Positions 17,816 through 27,912 of a DNA stretch of 58,611 nucleotides are shown one piece after another. The notes below the pieces were generated by a model. The model had not been told where the DNA came from, made no database searches, and saw nothing but the letters and a program-made list of their open reading frames with translations. This DNA comes from Xylophilus sp. ASV27. GTDB lineage: Bacteria > Pseudomonadota > Gammaproteobacteria > Burkholderiales > Burkholderiaceae_C. The DNA is taken from assembly GCF_016428875.1 (NCBI RefSeq), contig NZ_JAELTO010000010.1, positions 1 to 58,611 on the forward strand. The letters are read 5' to 3'. Numbering within the stretch: position 1 is the stretch's first letter; each line of letters starts with the position of its first letter. The translations under genes were made by a program, and so were the position numbers.

Positions 17816-19168
17816 ATGACCTTCAGTACAAGTCCGGATTCTTCCGCGCTTTCTTCGTACACGGCGGGGCGCGGTGTGCAGCAGCCTGTAGGCCATGGCG
17901 ACCATGGCGACCACGGAATCGCTCCGGGTGAGATCGCCATCGGCGTGATCATCGGGCGAGCGTCGGAGTATTTCGACTTCTTTGTCTACGGTATCGCGTC
18001 CGTGCTGGTCTTTCCCGCAGTGTTCTTCCCATTAGAGACGCGGTTGGAAGGAACACTGTACGCTTTCGTCATCTTCTCTTTCGCCTTCATCGCCCGGCCG
18101 CTGGGATCGGTCGCTTTCATGGCGATACAGCGTCGATGGGGGCGTGGAACCAAGTTGACTGCGGCGCTGTTCCTTCTGGGCATTTCCACTGCTGGCATGG
18201 CCTTTTTGCCTGGCTATACCAGCCTGGGTTTCTCCGCGGTGGTGCTTCTTTCCGTATTCCGTTTCCTGCAGGGAATAGCGCTGGGTGGGTCCTGGGATGG
18301 CCTGCCCTCGCTCCTGGCATTGAACGCGCCCCAGAATCGCCGTGGCTGGTACGCCATGCTCGGCCAGCTTGGCGCGCCGATCGGCTTCATCGTGGCCAGC
18401 GGGCTGTTCCTGTTCCTGCATTCGGCGCTGTCGATGGAAGACTTTCTCGACTGGGGCTGGCGTTATCCCTTCTATGTCGCATTCGCCATCAACGTCGTTG
18501 CGCTTTTTGCGCGCTTGCGGCTGGTGGAAACCAATGAGTACTCTCGCCTCCTGGAGGAGCGAGAATTACAGCCGACAGACGTCGGTGAAATGCTGCGCAC
18601 ACAAGGCAGCAATCTGCTCATCGGCGCTTTTGCAGCACTGGCAAGCTACGCGCTGTTTCATCTTGTCACGGTGTTTCCTCTTTCGTGGATCGCGTTGCAT
18701 GCCACCCAGCCGATCAATGATGTGCTGGTCGTCCAGATGGTGGGGGCCGTGATCGCCATGGGCGGCATCATCGCGTCGGGTCTGATCGCCGATCGCATCG
18801 GCCGGCGCAGCACTCTTGGCATCCTCGCATGCCTGATTGGTGTGTTCAGCGTGTTTGCTCCCGTGCTCCTGGGAGGCGGCCCGTTTGCGCAGGATGTCTT
18901 CATTCTGGTTGGTTTTGCGCTGCTGGGCCTGTCCTACGGTCAGGCGGCGGGGGCGGTGACCGCCAATTTCGCTTCCAAGTACCGCTACACCGGTGCGGCT
19001 TTGACCTCGGATCTCGCCTGGTTGATCGGTGCGGCGTTCGCTCCGCTGGTGGCCCTGGGGCTGTCCGCCAATTTTGGCCTGGCCTATGTGAGCATCTACC
19101 TGCTGTCGGGGGCGGTTTGCACGCTTGCCGCGCTCCGGCTCAACCGCGCGCTCGAGATTCGCGATTGA
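17816..19168 (+). CDS. MFS transporter of the metabolite:H+ symporter type
   Basis: 450 residues with about 12 membrane helices. The early motif ASEYFDFFVYGIASVLVFP resembles the metabolite:proton symporter subgroup (ShiA/KgtP/ProP relatives), and an Arg/Gly loop (ADRIGRRSTLG) joins the two halves in MFS fashion. The substrate cannot be read from the sequence; dicarboxylates, shikimate or betaine-like compounds are all possible. AAGGAG lies eight bases before the ATG. It is divergent from cyoA. Confidence 0.85.
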   Translation: MTFSTSPDSSALSSYTAGRGVQQPVGHGDHGDHGIAPGEIAIGVIIGRASEYFDFFVYGIASVLVFPAVFFPLETRLEGTLYAFVIFSFAFIARPLGSVAFMAIQRRWGRGTKLTAALFLLGISTAGMAFLPGYTSLGFSAVVLLSVFRFLQGIALGGSWDGLPSLLALNAPQNRRGWYAMLGQLGAPIGFIVASGLFLFLHSALSMEDFLDWGWRYPFYVAFAINVVALFARLRLVETNEYSRLLEERELQPTDVGEMLRTQGSNLLIGAFAALASYALFHLVTVFPLSWIALHATQPINDVLVVQMVGAVIAMGGIIASGLIADRIGRRSTLGILACLIGVFSVFAPVLLGGGPFAQDVFILVGFALLGLSYGQAAGAVTANFASKYRYTGAALTSDLAWLIGAAFAPLVALGLSANFGLAYVSIYLLSGAVCTLAALRLNRALEIRD

Positions 19169-19520
19169 CCGAGGGCGTCCTGGCCGGCAGGCTATTGCAA
19201 GGGCCTTGGCTTGCCGGTCTACTCCGTTTGCACGACTCGTCCTTTCGTCCTTTTGTCGACGCGTGCAACTTGGACGGCCTTTTCATGGGTTCGGCGACAG
19301 GCTGAACCTCTTCTTTGCTCTGCGGCTCCGACCCGCCAAAGTCCGACAGCCTGCTGCCGGCTTCCGTAGGGAGGTCGGGCCAAAGCGGTTTCGGTGGCAC
19401 AATCGCCACCCGTACAAGGCCCTTCCACAGCCACAGTCGCATCCGCCAATCGGTTCAGCCGTGTCGCGGAAGGTTTCAAACCAGCTAATGTTTTCCCAAG
19501 GGAAACGAAAGTAGCGCCTC
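19169..19520. other. 352-bp region between MFS gene and sucA
   Basis: No credible ORF is seen. Just after the MFS stop, 19184-19192 and 19209-19217 form a 9-bp stem with one G-U pair and a 16-base loop but no T-run, so it is at best a Rho-assisted end. A sucA promoter is expected near 19390-19410, where TGGCACAAT resembles a weak extended -10. A short dyad TTTCCC/GGGAAA lies at about 19492-19505, just before sucA. Confidence 0.4.
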
Positions 19521-22388
19521 ATGAGCGAGACCACGTCTCTTTACAGCGCCTATCTAGGCAACACCTACCTCTTCGGCGGCAATGCCCCTTACGTCGAAGA
19601 AATGTACGAGAACTATCTGGCCAACCCTGGCAGCGTTCCCGACAACTGGCGCGAGTACTTTGATGCATTGCAGCACGTGCCTGCCGCCGACGGCAGCGAC
19701 GCGCGCGATGTGCCGCATCAGCCGGTCATCAATGCGTTTGCAGAGCGTGCAAAGCAGGGGCAAACGAAAGTCGTCGTCGCCAACGCGGATTCCGAGTTGG
19801 GCCGGAAGCGCACCGCCGTCCAGCAGCTGATTGCGGCGTATCGCAACGTTGGCGTTCGCTGGGCGGACCTCGATCCGCTCAAGCGGACCGAGCGTGAGAA
19901 CATTCCGGAGCTCGAACTGTCCTTTTACGGCTTCACCGATGCCGACCAGGAGACGGTGTTCAACACCAGCAACACCTTCTTCGGCAAGGAGACGATGCCC
20001 TTGCGCGAGCTCATGAATGCGCTGCGCGAAACCTATTGCGGCACCATTGGCGCCGAATACATGTACACCACCGACCAGAACCAGAAGCGGTGGTGGCAGC
20101 AGAAGCTCGAGAGCATTCGCAGCAAGCCCAGCCTCAATGCCGACCAGAAGAAGCGGATTCTCGACCGCCTGACCGCTGCCGAGGGGCTTGAGCGCTTCCT
20201 CCATACCAAGTATGTGGGCCAGAAGCGCTTCTCGCTCGAAGGCGGTGAGAGCTTCATCGCCTCCATGGACGCGCTGATCCAGGAGGCCGGAGCCAAGGGC
20301 GTGCAGGAAATCGTGATCGGCATGGCACACCGTGGTCGCCTGAACGTGCTTGTGAATTCGCTGGGCAAGCTGCCTGCCGATTTGTTCGCCGAGTTCGATC
20401 ACACGGCACCGGAGGATCTCCCGAGTGGTGACGTGAAGTACCACCAGGGCTTCAGTTCCGACGTCGCTACCCCGGGCGGTCCCGTGCACCTGAGCCTAGC
20501 GTTCAACCCTTCGCATCTGGAAATCGTGAACCCGGTGGTCGAGGGCTCGGTGCGTGCCCGCATGGACCGTCGCGGCGACCCCGAAGGCCGCCAGGTGCTG
20601 CCGGTGCTGGTGCACGGCGACGCCGCTTTTGCCGGTCAAGGCGTCATCATGGAAACGCTGGCCCTCGCCGAGACGCGTGGCTACCACACCGGTGGCACGG
20701 TGCACATCGTCATCAACAACCAGATCGGCTTCACCACCAGCGATCCGCGCGACAGTCGCTCCACGCTCTATTGCACCGACGTCGTCAAGATGATCGAGTC
20801 GCCGGTGCTGCACGTCAACGCCGATGATCCTGAGGCGGTTGTGCTGGCGACCCAGCTCGCGCTCGAGTTCCGCATGGAATTCAAGAAGGACGTCGTCGTG
20901 GACATCATCTGCTACCGCAAGCTGGGCCACAACGAGCAGGACACGCCTTCGCTCACCCAGCCGCTGATGTACAAGAAGATCGCGGCTCATCCGGGCACGC
21001 GCAAGCTCTACGCCGACAAGCTCGCCGCCCAGGGGATGGGCGACACGCTCGGTGACGACATGGCCAAGGCGTACCGCGCCGCGATGGAGGCGGGCAAGCA
21101 CACGACGGACCCGGTGCTCACCAACTTCAAGGGCAAGTACGCAGTCGACTGGAGCCCCTACCTGGGCAAGAAGTGGACCGATGCCGGCGACACCGCGATC
21201 CCGCTGGCGGAGTGGCGACGTCTGGCCGAGCGCGTGACAACGATCCCCACGTCGGTGACGCCTCACCAGTTGGTGAAAAAGGTCTATGACGATCGCGCCG
21301 CCATGGGCCGCGGCGAAATCAATGTCGACTGGGGCATGGGCGAGACCATGGCCTATGCCTCCCTGGTGGCCAGCGGCTATCCGGTGCGTCTGTCGGGTGA
21401 GGACTGCGGCCGTGGCACCTTCACGCACCGCCATGCCGTGATCCACGACCAGAAGCGCGAAAAATTCGACGAAGGCATCTATGTGCCTTTGTCGAATGTG
21501 GCCGACAACCAGGCGCCGTTTGTCGTCATCGACTCCATCCTGTCGGAAGAGGCCGTGCTGGGCTTCGAGTACGGCTACGCCTCCAACGATCCCAACACTC
21601 TGGTGATCTGGGAAGCACAGTTCGGCGATTTCGCCAACGGTGCACAGGTGGTGATCGACCAGTTCATTGCCTCCGGAGAGGTGAAGTGGGGGCGCGTCAA
21701 CGGCCTGACACTGATGCTGCCGCACGGTTACGAAGGCCAGGGCCCGGAGCATAGCTCTGCTCGCCTGGAGCGTTTCATGCAGTTGTCGGCCGATACCAAT
21801 ATGCAGGTGGTCCAGCCGACCACTGCGGCCCAGATCTTCCACTTGCTGCGCCGTCAGATGGTGCGTGACCTGCGCAAGCCGCTGATCATCATGACCCCCA
21901 AGTCGCTGCTGCGCAACAAGGATGCGACCTCACCGGTCGCCGACTTCACGCACGGCGCCTTCAAGACGGTGATCGGTGACAGCCGTGAACTCAAGGCCGA
22001 CAAGGTCAAGCGCGTCATCGCCTGCTCGGGCAAGGTCTACTACGACCTTGCCAAGAAGCGCGAAGAGAAGGGTGCGGACGATGTTGCGATCCTGCGCGTG
22101 GAGCAGTTGTATCCGTTCCCGCACAAGGCCTTTGCTGCGGAACTCAAGAAGTACCCACACGCGACCGAACTCGTGTGGTGCCAGGATGAGCCGCAAAACC
22201 AGGGCGCATGGTTCTTCGTTCAGCACTACATCCACGAAAACATGGCAGATGGGCAACGTCTGGGCTATTCGGGACGCGCGGCATCCGCTTCGCCCGCGGT
22301 GGGCTATTCGCACTTGCATCAGGAGCAGCAGAAGGCGCTGGTCGACGGTGCGTTCGCCAAGCTCAAGGGCTTCGTGCTGACCAAATAA
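19521..22388 (+). CDS. sucA: 2-oxoglutarate dehydrogenase E1 component
   Basis: 955 residues, full length. It is the thiamine diphosphate-dependent decarboxylase of the TCA-cycle complex that turns 2-oxoglutarate into succinyl-CoA with SucB and Lpd. Seen in order are an N-terminal peripheral-binding segment (YLFGGNAPYVEEMYENYL), the GMAHRGRLNVL motif near residue 267, the ThDP motif HGDAAFAGQG (G366-D367), and the C-terminal transketolase-like half with EFNFGYAS-type sequence. It starts the operon sucA-sucB-lpdA-zapE. The ribosome site is weak. Confidence 0.97.
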   Translation: MSETTSLYSAYLGNTYLFGGNAPYVEEMYENYLANPGSVPDNWREYFDALQHVPAADGSDARDVPHQPVINAFAERAKQGQTKVVVANADSELGRKRTAVQQLIAAYRNVGVRWADLDPLKRTERENIPELELSFYGFTDADQETVFNTSNTFFGKETMPLRELMNALRETYCGTIGAEYMYTTDQNQKRWWQQKLESIRSKPSLNADQKKRILDRLTAAEGLERFLHTKYVGQKRFSLEGGESFIASMDALIQEAGAKGVQEIVIGMAHRGRLNVLVNSLGKLPADLFAEFDHTAPEDLPSGDVKYHQGFSSDVATPGGPVHLSLAFNPSHLEIVNPVVEGSVRARMDRRGDPEGRQVLPVLVHGDAAFAGQGVIMETLALAETRGYHTGGTVHIVINNQIGFTTSDPRDSRSTLYCTDVVKMIESPVLHVNADDPEAVVLATQLALEFRMEFKKDVVVDIICYRKLGHNEQDTPSLTQPLMYKKIAAHPGTRKLYADKLAAQGMGDTLGDDMAKAYRAAMEAGKHTTDPVLTNFKGKYAVDWSPYLGKKWTDAGDTAIPLAEWRRLAERVTTIPTSVTPHQLVKKVYDDRAAMGRGEINVDWGMGETMAYASLVASGYPVRLSGEDCGRGTFTHRHAVIHDQKREKFDEGIYVPLSNVADNQAPFVVIDSILSEEAVLGFEYGYASNDPNTLVIWEAQFGDFANGAQVVIDQFIASGEVKWGRVNGLTLMLPHGYEGQGPEHSSARLERFMQLSADTNMQVVQPTTAAQIFHLLRRQMVRDLRKPLIIMTPKSLLRNKDATSPVADFTHGAFKTVIGDSRELKADKVKRVIACSGKVYYDLAKKREEKGADDVAILRVEQLYPFPHKAFAAELKKYPHATELVWCQDEPQNQGAWFFVQHYIHENMADGQRLGYSGRAASASPAVGYSHLHQEQQKALVDGAFAKLKGFVLTK

Positions 22389-22433
22389 GGGCACACGCCA
22401 GGTCCTCTCTCCCGATCAATCGAAAGAAATCAA

Positions 22434-23669
<1,236 letters not shown>

Positions 23670-23677
23670 ATCTGACG

Positions 23678-23770
23678 CACCCCCAGTCTTCGCGCACTTC
23701 GTGTCGCTTCGCCAACCCCCTCCGGTGGGCAACACCGGCGGCCCGGTCAAGCGGGTTCCGCGGGTGTTTT
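23678..23770 (+). repeat. Dispersed intergenic repeat, CACCCCCAG-type, copy A
   Basis: It starts CACCCCCAG and ends TTCCGCGGGTGT, with a central CCCTC/GGGG palindrome and GCGGCCCGG. A clearly related sequence occurs at 50926-51015 in the same order. It fills the sucB-lpdA gap. It probably forms a hairpin in the operon mRNA. I associate this element with Comamonadaceae genomes from memory; that was not checked. Confidence 0.7.
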
Positions 23771-23817
23771 GCGAAAGCCCTCGGCCGACGCGCGTGACAA
23801 GCAAATGAGAGAACACA

Positions 23818-25245
23818 ATGTCCAAACAATTTGATGTGGTCGTCATCGGTGGCGGTCCTGGCGGCTATGTGGCCGCCATCCGTGCTGCGCAACTGGGCTT
23901 CAGCGTGGCGGCGGTCGACGAAGCCAAGAACGCCAAGGGCGGTCCGGCGCTCGGCGGCACCTGTACCAACGTCGGCTGTATCCCGTCCAAGGCGCTGCTG
24001 CAGTCTTCCGAGTACTACGAGCATGCGTCCAAGCACTTTGGCGAGCACGGCATCGAGGTCAAGGGCCTGAGCCTGGATCTCGCCAAGCTGCTGGGGCGCA
24101 AGGACACAGTCGTCAAGCAGAACAACGACGGCATCCAGTACCTCTTCAAGAAGAACAGGATCACCTTCTTCCATGGCCGCGCCTCGTTCGCCGCCGCGAA
24201 GGACGGTGGCTATGAACTCAAGGTCGCCGGTGCTGCTGAAGAGACCATTACCGCCAAGCACGTCATCATCGCCACGGGTTCCAATGCCCGCGCATTGCCC
24301 GGCGTGCCCTTCGACGAGGAGAGCATCCTGTCGAACGACGGTGCTCTGCGTATCGGCGCGGTGCCGAAGACGCTGGGCGTGATCGGCTCTGGTGTCATCG
24401 GCCTGGAGATGGGTTCGGTCTGGCGCCGCCTGGGGGCTGATGTCACGATCCTCGAAGGCCTGCCGACCTTCCTTGGCGCGGTGGACGAGCAGGTGGCCAA
24501 GGAGGCGCACAAGGCCTTCACCAAGCAAGGCCTGAAGATTGAGCTAGGCGTCAAGGTCGGTGAGGTCAAGTCCAGCAAGAAGGGTGTGAGCATCGCCTAC
24601 ACCGACGCCAAGGGTGAAGCCCAGACGCTCCATGTCGACAAGCTGATCGTCTCCATCGGGCGTGTGCCCAATACCATCGGCCTGGACGCTGGCAAGGTCG
24701 GTCTGCATCTGGACGAGCGCGGTGCCATCGTGGTCAATGATGATTGCAAGACCAACCTGCCCAACGTCTGGGCGGTGGGTGATGTGGTGCGCGGCCCGAT
24801 GCTGGCGCACAAGGCTGAAGAAGAGGGCGTTGCCGTCGCTGAGCGAATTGCCGGCCAGCACGGGCATGTCAACTTCAACACCATCCCGTGGGTGATCTAC
24901 ACCAGTCCCGAAATCGCATGGGTCGGCAAAACCGAGCAGCAGCTCAAGGCCGATGGCGTGGCTTACAAGGCAGGTTCCTTCCCCTTCCTGGCCAACGGCC
25001 GGGCCCGGGCGCTGGGGGACACGACCGGCTTCGTCAAGTTCCTGGCCGATGCCAAGACGGATGAAATCCTGGGCGTGCACATCGTCGGCCCCCAGGCCAG
25101 CGAGCTGATTTCCGAGGCTGTCGTGGCAATGGAGTTCAAGGCCAGCGCAGAAGACATCGCCCGCATCTGTCACGCGCATCCTTCGTTGTCCGAAGCCACC
25201 AAGGAAGCCGCCCTGGCGGTGGACAAGCGTACCCTCAACTTCTGA
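23818..25245 (+). CDS. lpdA: Dihydrolipoamide dehydrogenase (E3)
   Basis: 475 residues. It is the FAD-disulfide oxidoreductase that reoxidises the lipoyl groups of the 2-oxoglutarate dehydrogenase complex. N-terminal FAD fold [10 protein letters not shown] (11-20), redox cysteines C49 and C54 in [16 protein letters not shown]-binding [11 protein letters not shown], second FAD segment VWAVGDV, and catalytic HAHPSLSE near residue 454. It is separated from sucB by the repeat element. Confidence 0.97.
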   Translation: MSKQFDVVVIGGGPGGYVAAIRAAQLGFSVAAVDEAKNAKGGPALGGTCTNVGCIPSKALLQSSEYYEHASKHFGEHGIEVKGLSLDLAKLLGRKDTVVKQNNDGIQYLFKKNRITFFHGRASFAAAKDGGYELKVAGAAEETITAKHVIIATGSNARALPGVPFDEESILSNDGALRIGAVPKTLGVIGSGVIGLEMGSVWRRLGADVTILEGLPTFLGAVDEQVAKEAHKAFTKQGLKIELGVKVGEVKSSKKGVSIAYTDAKGEAQTLHVDKLIVSIGRVPNTIGLDAGKVGLHLDERGAIVVNDDCKTNLPNVWAVGDVVRGPMLAHKAEEEGVAVAERIAGQHGHVNFNTIPWVIYTSPEIAWVGKTEQQLKADGVAYKAGSFPFLANGRARALGDTTGFVKFLADAKTDEILGVHIVGPQASELISEAVVAMEFKASAEDIARICHAHPSLSEATKEAALAVDKRTLNF

Positions 25246-25258
25246 GGTGGTTGCCCGC

Positions 25259-26356
25259 ATGTCCGTCCGGGAGGCCTACGAGGCCGAGTTGCGCACGCGC
25301 GGCTTCGCCAGCGACCCTGCGCAGGAGCGCGCCGTCGACGCGCTGCAGCGTTGCGCAGATGACTGGGCGGCTTACAAGGAGAAACGCTCCAGCACCTTGC
25401 GCCGGCTGCTAGCGCGTATCGAGGTGCCGCGCGGTGTCTACATGTACGGCGGAGTGGGGCGGGGCAAGAGCTTTCTCATGGATTGCTTCTTTGGCGCCGT
25501 CCCCCTGCGGCGCAAGGTACGCCTGCACTTTCATGAGTTCATGCGCGAGGTGCATCGCGAGCTTGCGGGCCTGCAGGGCACTGTAAATCCACTGGACGTG
25601 CTGGGCGAGCGCATCGCGCAGCGCTACCGTCTGATCTGCTTCGATGAATTCCACGTTGCGGACATCACCGATGCGATGATTCTGCACCGGCTGCTGATGG
25701 CGCTGTTCGAGAACGGTGTGGGGTTTGTGACGACCTCGAATTTCAAGCCGGACGACCTGTATCCCGGTGGTTTGCACCGTGACCGCATCCTGCCGGCCAT
25801 CGACCTGCTCAATGCCCGGCTGGAGGTCATCAACGTCGACAACGGTACGGATTACCGTAGGCGCACACTGGAACACGTCAGGCTCTACCATACGCCCCTG
25901 GGGCCGCAGGCCGATGCCGAGATGAGTGAGGCTTTCGACCGCCTGGCGGAGACCCGGGATGAAGATCCCGTGCTGGTCATAGAGAGCCGGGAAATCCGGG
26001 CGCGACGCCGTGCGGGCGGGGTGGTATGGTTCGACTTCGCCACCTTGTGTGGCGGGCCGCGCTCACAGAACGACTATCTCGAAATCGCCACTCAGTTCCA
26101 TACGGTGTTGCTCAGCAATGTCCCGCACATGCCGGTACGCATGGCCTCGGAGGCGCGACGGTTCACCTGGCTGGTCGATGTGCTGTATGACCGCCGGGTC
26201 AAGCTCATCCTGTCCGCCGCGGTTCCGCCCGAGGATTTGTATACGGAAGGCCCACTTGCCCATGAGTTTCCCCGTACGGTGTCGCGCCTCAACGAGATGC
26301 AGTCCGCGGAATTCCTGGCTTTGGAGCGCCGCACCGTCGATACGGGCCTGACTTGA
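25259..26356 (+). CDS. zapE: AFG1-like ATPase (ZapE)
   Basis: 365 residues of the AFG1/ZapE P-loop family. Walker A GGVGRGKS (64-71) and Walker B LICFDEFHV with ADITDA are present, together with a sensor-like TSN segment. In E. coli ZapE acts at the division ring and in mitochondria AFG1 aids turnover of respiratory complexes. Placement directly behind the 2-oxoglutarate dehydrogenase genes is compatible with the latter idea. A GTG 12 bases upstream is an alternative start. Confidence 0.92.
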   Translation: MSVREAYEAELRTRGFASDPAQERAVDALQRCADDWAAYKEKRSSTLRRLLARIEVPRGVYMYGGVGRGKSFLMDCFFGAVPLRRKVRLHFHEFMREVHRELAGLQGTVNPLDVLGERIAQRYRLICFDEFHVADITDAMILHRLLMALFENGVGFVTTSNFKPDDLYPGGLHRDRILPAIDLLNARLEVINVDNGTDYRRRTLEHVRLYHTPLGPQADAEMSEAFDRLAETRDEDPVLVIESREIRARRRAGGVVWFDFATLCGGPRSQNDYLEIATQFHTVLLSNVPHMPVRMASEARRFTWLVDVLYDRRVKLILSAAVPPEDLYTEGPLAHEFPRTVSRLNEMQSAEFLALERRTVDTGLT

Positions 26357-27021
26357 TGAAGTTCCTGCTGCTACTCTGGCTGATGTGGGGCACTGCGATG
26401 GCGCAGACGACTGCCGGAGAGGCCTCTTTTGCGCAAGCAGATGCTGCGTTGGCCAGGCTGCATGAGATCGATGCGGCTCGCGCCGGGCTGCAGGCGAAGC
26501 AGGCCGCCGAGCAGACCGCCTGTTATCAGCGGTTTGCCGTGAATGACTGCCTGACCGAGGTCAAGTCGCGCTACCGGGCGCCGTTGCGGGAACTGCGCCA
26601 GGAGGAGCTCTCGGTTCGCGATGGCGAGCGCGCTCGCAAGGAGCGGGAACGCCAGGCACGATTGGAGGAGCAGCGGCAGCAGGATATCCAGAACAAGGAG
26701 AGTGCTGCGCGCCGCGCGCAAAGTTCGGCGTCGTCCGAGCAAAGGCAGGCGGATGCCGAGCGTCAGCGAAAGGAACGCGAGGCGGCCCAACCCGCGCAAG
26801 CGGAGCGGGCCCGTGCGTCGCGCGCCCAGCAGGAGCGCAGCCGCGCCGATGCCGAGGCAGCGCAGCAGCAGCGTGCTGCCGACGCGCCTGAGCAGCGGCG
26901 GCGTTTCGAGGAGAACCAGCGTGCGGCACAGGAGCGCAGGCAATCGCTGCAGCGTCGTCAGCAGGAGCAGAGGGACAGCGGCAAGCCAGCCGCCAAGCCG
27001 CTGCCGATCCCTCCGCCTTGA
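26356..27021 (+). CDS. Secreted, charged coiled-coil protein of unknown function
   Basis: 221 residues. Signal peptide 1-16 (cleavage after AMA). A short conserved-looking block has two cysteines (C56 and C65, CYQRFAVNDC) that could form a disulfide. From about residue 75 onwards it is a very long Arg/Glu/Gln/Ala-rich region, predicted helix or coiled coil, ending in a Pro-rich tail. The start overlaps the zapE stop (TGATG), so it is cotranscribed. No family recognised; low-complexity similarity to TolA/colicin-import proteins should not be trusted. Confidence 0.75.
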   Translation: MKFLLLLWLMWGTAMAQTTAGEASFAQADAALARLHEIDAARAGLQAKQAAEQTACYQRFAVNDCLTEVKSRYRAPLRELRQEELSVRDGERARKERERQARLEEQRQQDIQNKESAARRAQSSASSEQRQADAERQRKEREAAQPAQAERARASRAQQERSRADAEAAQQQRAADAPEQRRRFEENQRAAQERRQSLQRRQQEQRDSGKPAAKPLPIPPP

Positions 27022-27042
27022 TGGCTTCCGGGCTCGTGTGGC

Positions 27043-27810
27043 TCAGATCCCGGCTTGCAGCGGTTCCACCTTGATCACCGCGACCGACAGGTTGTCGCCC
27101 GCGCCATGCGCCCGATGCCTGGCGGTTTCGATCATCCAGTGCACCGCCTCACGCGGCGCCAAGGTATCGAGGCTCTTCGCCATCTCGTGCGGCCGCAGGT
27201 AATGCCAAACGCCGTCGCTGCAGGCCATGACCACGTCGCCCGGCTGCAACTGCGCGATGGCATGAGTGCGCACCGGTGGATTGGCCTCGCTTCCCAGGCA
27301 TGCCAGTAGGATGTTCGATTGCGGGTGGGCTTCGGCATCGGCCTCGCTGACCTCGCCGCGATCCACCAGCGCTTGCACATAGGAGTGGTCCACGGTGCGA
27401 AAGGTCAGCTGGCGATGGTGAAAGTGGTAGATCCGTGAGTCCCCCACGTGCACCCAGTGACATTCGCCGCGTGGGCTGATCAGAAATGCGGCCAAGGTGC
27501 TGTGGGGCTCTTCCTCGGAGGAGATCGCGATCAGACGTATGACCAGATGGGCTTCCTCCGCTAGCTTGCGCAGGAAGTCCGCGGGCCGGTCCTGCGCGGG
27601 GGCATATCGCTCGAACAACTGGCGCGCAGTAAGAATGACCTGGTCCGCAGCCTTGCGCCCTCCGCTGCGCCCGCCCATGCCGTCGGCCACCACGCCCAGT
27701 ACACAACCGTGGGTGTGAGGATGGGTCAGCAGTGCCACCTGATCTTGCTGATAATGGCGGTCGCCCTTGTGGATCCCCGTGGTGCCGACGAGCCTGTAGC
27801 CTGTGTTCAT
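27043..27810 (-). CDS. PP2C-type serine/threonine protein phosphatase
   Basis: 255 residues of the PPM/PP2C fold. Metal-binding motifs are RHYQQD near residue 18, DGMGG (43-47), a SDGVW segment and a C-terminal GDNLSV. These bind two Mn/Mg ions for dephosphorylation of Ser/Thr residues. Stand-alone PP2C genes in proteobacteria often pair with Hanks-type kinases, type VI secretion or stress control. No kinase lies within this window. It is divergent from the helicase gene with very little space between them. Confidence 0.88.
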   Translation of the reverse strand: MNTGYRLVGTTGIHKGDRHYQQDQVALLTHPHTHGCVLGVVADGMGGRSGGRKAADQVILTARQLFERYAPAQDRPADFLRKLAEEAHLVIRLIAISSEEEPHSTLAAFLISPRGECHWVHVGDSRIYHFHHRQLTFRTVDHSYVQALVDRGEVSEADAEAHPQSNILLACLGSEANPPVRTHAIAQLQPGDVVMACSDGVWHYLRPHEMAKSLDTLAPREAVHWMIETARHRAHGAGDNLSVAVIKVEPLQAGI

Positions 27811-27912
27811 GCCGGATAGTGGATGCCGACGGTATGCCGGCATGTCATTCCTCCCATTTCTATTATCGAACCAGGCTGCGGTGCCTTGGCAGCATCTTCT
27901 GACGGACTCTTC

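Noticed and set aside
19184-19217. Intrinsic terminator after the MFS gene
   Set aside because: The stem is acceptable but the loop is long and no T-run follows.
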